Source: an uncultured Clostridia bacterium (GTDB lineage Bacteria > Bacillota > Clostridia > Saccharofermentanales > DTU023). From it: 64,000 nt of DNA. Shown piece after piece: positions 61,706-64,000 of this stretch. Made by a program: the position numbers and the translations under genes. Position 1 is the first letter of the stretch, and each line of letters opens with the position of its first letter. The notes beneath the pieces were generated by a model. The model was not told where the DNA came from. It saw only the letters and a program-made list of their open reading frames with translations, and did no database searches. The DNA is taken from NCBI GenBank assembly GCA_937922005.1, contig CAKZWV010000039.1:1-64000 (forward strand), read 5' to 3'.

Positions 61706-64000
61706 TTATCTGTCCTTCCGACCCTTCCGGTCCTGACGGTCTTTCCGATCACGACGGTCCTTGCGGTCTTTATGGTCATGACGCTCCTTTCGGTCTCCCC
61801 GGTTACCCCGGTCGCCCCGGTCTCTTTGGTCGCCGCGATCTCTCCGCCCCCTGCGATCATCTCGATCTTTCCGATCACCCCGGCCACCCCGGCCGCCCCG
61901 GTTCCCCCGGTCTCCCCGGGCTAGAGTTCCATCTGGCATCTTATAGATTTCAAAATCAATAAAACGGTGGTTGATATCTACCTTGGCGACCTGGACTTCT
62001 AGGGTATCCCCAATCCGCAAAACCTTATCCTTATTCCGGGTCGTTGCGACAAACTGGTCTTCATCAAAGACGTAATACTCGGGCAGGGACCGAAAGAAGA
62101 CGGCCCCTTCAACAGCATTGGGCAGACGGACAAAGAGAGCGTATTTGCTAAAGCCACTAATGGTCGCCTCATAGTGGTCTCCCAGGTGGCTTTCATAATA
62201 CTGACAGGCCTTACTGTCTACGGAAGCTCGCTCACAATCAACCGCCTGGCGCTCCGTATCCGAAACATGGTCCGCCACATGGGCCGCTGCCAGTTGGCTC
62301 CCCGACTCTGGTGATCCATGCCCTTTCTTCGAGCCCTTGTCCTTACGGCCAGCTTTCTTCTTTTCCTCTTTTCTCGCCTCTTGCTCCTCGCTGAAACCCT
62401 GGAAGGGGGCAAAATCCTTAGGTTGTGTTTGTTTTTCCCAGGCCTCCTCAGGGGTCCCCTTCTCCTTCCAGGTCAGACGCCCTTCATGCTGGGGGAAATA
62501 GCGCTTCAGTTGCCGGTGGGTATAAAGATCAGAGTATCGACGAATAGGCGAAGTAAAGTGACAATAATAAGTGCTTGCCAAGCCAAAATGTCCCAAATTT
62601 TCTTCAGAATAGACCGCTTTGGCCATGCTCCGAAGCATGACCATATTGAGGAGTTCCTCATAGGGTTTACCTATCATATGGGTCATAACCCGACGGAAAT
62701 CCTTGGGTTCTTCCAGGTCATGGGTCAGGTTTGCCGGTTCGCCCATCACCTGGGCCAGGACGGCAAAAGCCCTCACCTTTTCAGGATCGGGTGCTTCATG
62801 GATCCGGAAGACCATAGGAATCTTATACTTATCTGCCAGGCGAGCCACAAATTCATTGGCCGCCACCATGAAATTCTCGATCATCTTGTGGGAGTAAGAA
62901 TCCTCTTCCAAGACAAGGTCAACCACCTTGCCCTCCGCATCCATAATAACCTTGGTCTCTGAGGTTTCAAAATCTAGGTTTCCCCTTTTGGCCCGAATCC
63001 CATCCAAGGCAATGGAAAGATCGATCAAGAGGCGAATCTTCTCAACAAGGACGGGATCATTTTGAAATTCTTCATCCCCCGCCAAATTCTCCTGGGCCTG
63101 GGCCGTCAAGGTCTCCAAATCCGGAACATCCGGCCCCAACTGACCAATGCGGAGGCGATGGAGGGCATCAGCATAGACCGTAGTATCTCGATACTCTTCC
63201 AAGTGGGCGTCAATATAGGTCTGGACCTGGGTATAAGTCAGGCGGTGATGGCTCTGGACCACACTCTCATAGAGCTTGGCATCCAGGAGGGCCCCCTGGG
63301 CAGAAATGTGGAGCTCGGAGGTCATGGCTAAGCGGTCCCGGTGGGGATTCAAGCTACAAAGGCCATTCGACAGGCGAGGGGGCAACATGGGAAGGACCAT
63401 ATCGGGCAAATATACTGAATTCCCCCGTGCATAGGCTTCGTCGTCCAAGTTAGACCCATCTTTTACATAGTGGCTGACGTTGGCAATATGGACAAAAAGC
63501 CGATAAGACCCGTCTTCCTCCAAGTCGATCCCCACAGCATCGTCAAAATCCCTAGCATCTTCCCCGTCAATGGTAAAAATCGCCTGGTCCCGGAGGTCCC
63601 GAAAGCTAGCCAAGGCCTCCGCCAGATCTTCCTCCGTCGGATCAGTGGGCAGGCTCTTGGCTTCCTCTTCCACCTCCCGGGGAAAGTCCGTCGTATAGCA
63701 AAATTCCTTCAAAAGGCCCGCTGTCAAGACAGAGGGTTCATTGGGGTCCCCCAAGACCTCGATGACCTCAGCCAGGGGATATTCGGTATAGGCATACACT
63801 CGGGCCGTTACCTTCATCCCATCCGGGGCCGCCTGGGCATGCTCCTTATCTACCAGGAGGATTTTCCCAAAAGCCTGGTGGGTCTTATCTAATTCAATGG
63901 TCGCCGCCACCTTGATGCCTGCCCCCGTAAATGTCCGGCGAAAGCGGGGTTCCGGATCCTCATAATGAATGATCCCTACAAGGGTCTCAGGCTGGTCCTG
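61706..64000 (-). CDS. rnr: Ribonuclease R, 5' end outside window
   Basis: 3'-5' exoribonuclease for structured RNA. The frame remains open to the right edge, beyond the first in-window start (63910, GTG), so the true start is outside. Seen: part of a cold-shock domain, the RNB catalytic domain (DGEDARDFDDAVG with its metal-binding Asp; MLPPRLSNGLCSL; HFTSPIRRYSDL), an S1 domain (ATISGFSKYALFVRL), and a C-terminal RG/DR-rich basic repeat of about 80 residues. A Lys-rich insertion of about 70 residues sits before the S1 domain. Confidence 0.96.
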   Translation of the reverse strand, partial: QDQPETLVGIIHYEDPEPRFRRTFTGAGIKVAATIELDKTHQAFGKILLVDKEHAQAAPDGMKVTARVYAYTEYPLAEVIEVLGDPNEPSVLTAGLLKEFCYTTDFPREVEEEAKSLPTDPTEEDLAEALASFRDLRDQAIFTIDGEDARDFDDAVGIDLEEDGSYRLFVHIANVSHYVKDGSNLDDEAYARGNSVYLPDMVLPMLPPRLSNGLCSLNPHRDRLAMTSELHISAQGALLDAKLYESVVQSHHRLTYTQVQTYIDAHLEEYRDTTVYADALHRLRIGQLGPDVPDLETLTAQAQENLAGDEEFQNDPVLVEKIRLLIDLSIALDGIRAKRGNLDFETSETKVIMDAEGKVVDLVLEEDSYSHKMIENFMVAANEFVARLADKYKIPMVFRIHEAPDPEKVRAFAVLAQVMGEPANLTHDLEEPKDFRRVMTHMIGKPYEELLNMVMLRSMAKAVYSEENLGHFGLASTYYCHFTSPIRRYSDLYTHRQLKRYFPQHEGRLTWKEKGTPEEAWEKQTQPKDFAPFQGFSEEQEARKEEKKKAGRKDKGSKKGHGSPESGSQLAAAHVADHVSDTERQAVDCERASVDSKACQYYESHLGDHYEATISGFSKYALFVRLPNAVEGAVFFRSLPEYYVFDEDQFVATTRNKDKVLRIGDTLEVQVAKVDINHRFIDFEIYKMPDGTLARGDRGNRGGRGGRGDRKDRDDRRGRRDRGDQRDRGDRGNRGDRKERHDHKDRKDRRDRKDRQDRKGRKDR

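Noticed and set aside
61549..61887. 112-aa open frame overlapping RNase R
   Set aside because: Same strand, different frame over the RG-repeat tail; composition reflects the repeat.

Overview
The window reads as a stretch of chromosome from a moderate-GC (about half GC by eye) low-GC-lineage Gram-positive, most likely an anaerobic member of the Clostridia. Support comes from a complete Rnf electron-transport operon, an anaerobic-type cobalamin operon with an energy-coupling cobalt importer, strong AGGAGG-type ribosome sites, Clostridia-style housekeeping order (greA-lysS), and a promoter carrying Spo0A-like boxes. No genus can be named from sequence reading alone.

Layout. 1-9000: minus-strand housekeeping genes: uvrB (cut by the left edge), family-4 uracil-DNA glycosylase, an RsuA/RluB-type pseudouridine synthase, lysS, greA, guaB and pyrG. 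9067-13702: orphan HipA-like kinase, RDD membrane protein, SppA-type peptidase and a Hanks-type Ser/Thr kinase. 13818-18616: a plus-strand MATE exporter, then a small decayed accessory island (nested minisatellite, AlbA_2/Schlafen-like regulator, frameshifted hsdS, 5' fragment of a DUF4143-type AAA ATPase) ending at tRNA-Ser(CGA). 18913-23030: a two-gene cassette of unknown function, a three-helix membrane protein with a long cytoplasmic helical tail plus a large soluble partner. 23188-31116: cobalt uptake and corrin-ring synthesis, with two unusual fusions (CbiO-CbiD and CbiE-CbiT-CbiL). 31698-36732: nucleoside phosphorylase, two membrane/envelope proteins, murI, M42 aminopeptidase. 36938-41717: a MacB-like ABC system with a large extracellular accessory protein. 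42107-48452: P-loop/Asp23 protein, yebC, an IMPACT-family protein, a degenerate Nudix protein, serS and a GH-like DUF4015 protein. 48563-57270 (plus strand): acyl-CoA ligase, thioredoxin lipoprotein, three tRNAs, and rnfCDGEAB. 57440-64000: zinc-ribbon membrane protein, 5-FTHF cyclo-ligase, MtaB-like methylthiotransferase, a small gene under a promoter with Spo0A-like boxes, and RNase R (cut by the right edge).

Cross-cutting observations. (1) The 11-mer GGARTATTTGY (plus one copy ending in G) occurs about 20 times in both orientations and in different reading frames, far above the fraction of one copy expected by chance; this looks like a genome-wide signal sequence. (2) The CTP synthase has Gly where the glutaminase nucleophile Cys should be. 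(3) Many otherwise ordinary proteins carry lineage-specific low-complexity repeats (SppA, ABC accessory protein, GH-like protein, RnfE, RNase R, SerS, CbiO-CbiD). (4) Intergenic regions often carry short imperfect tandem repeats.
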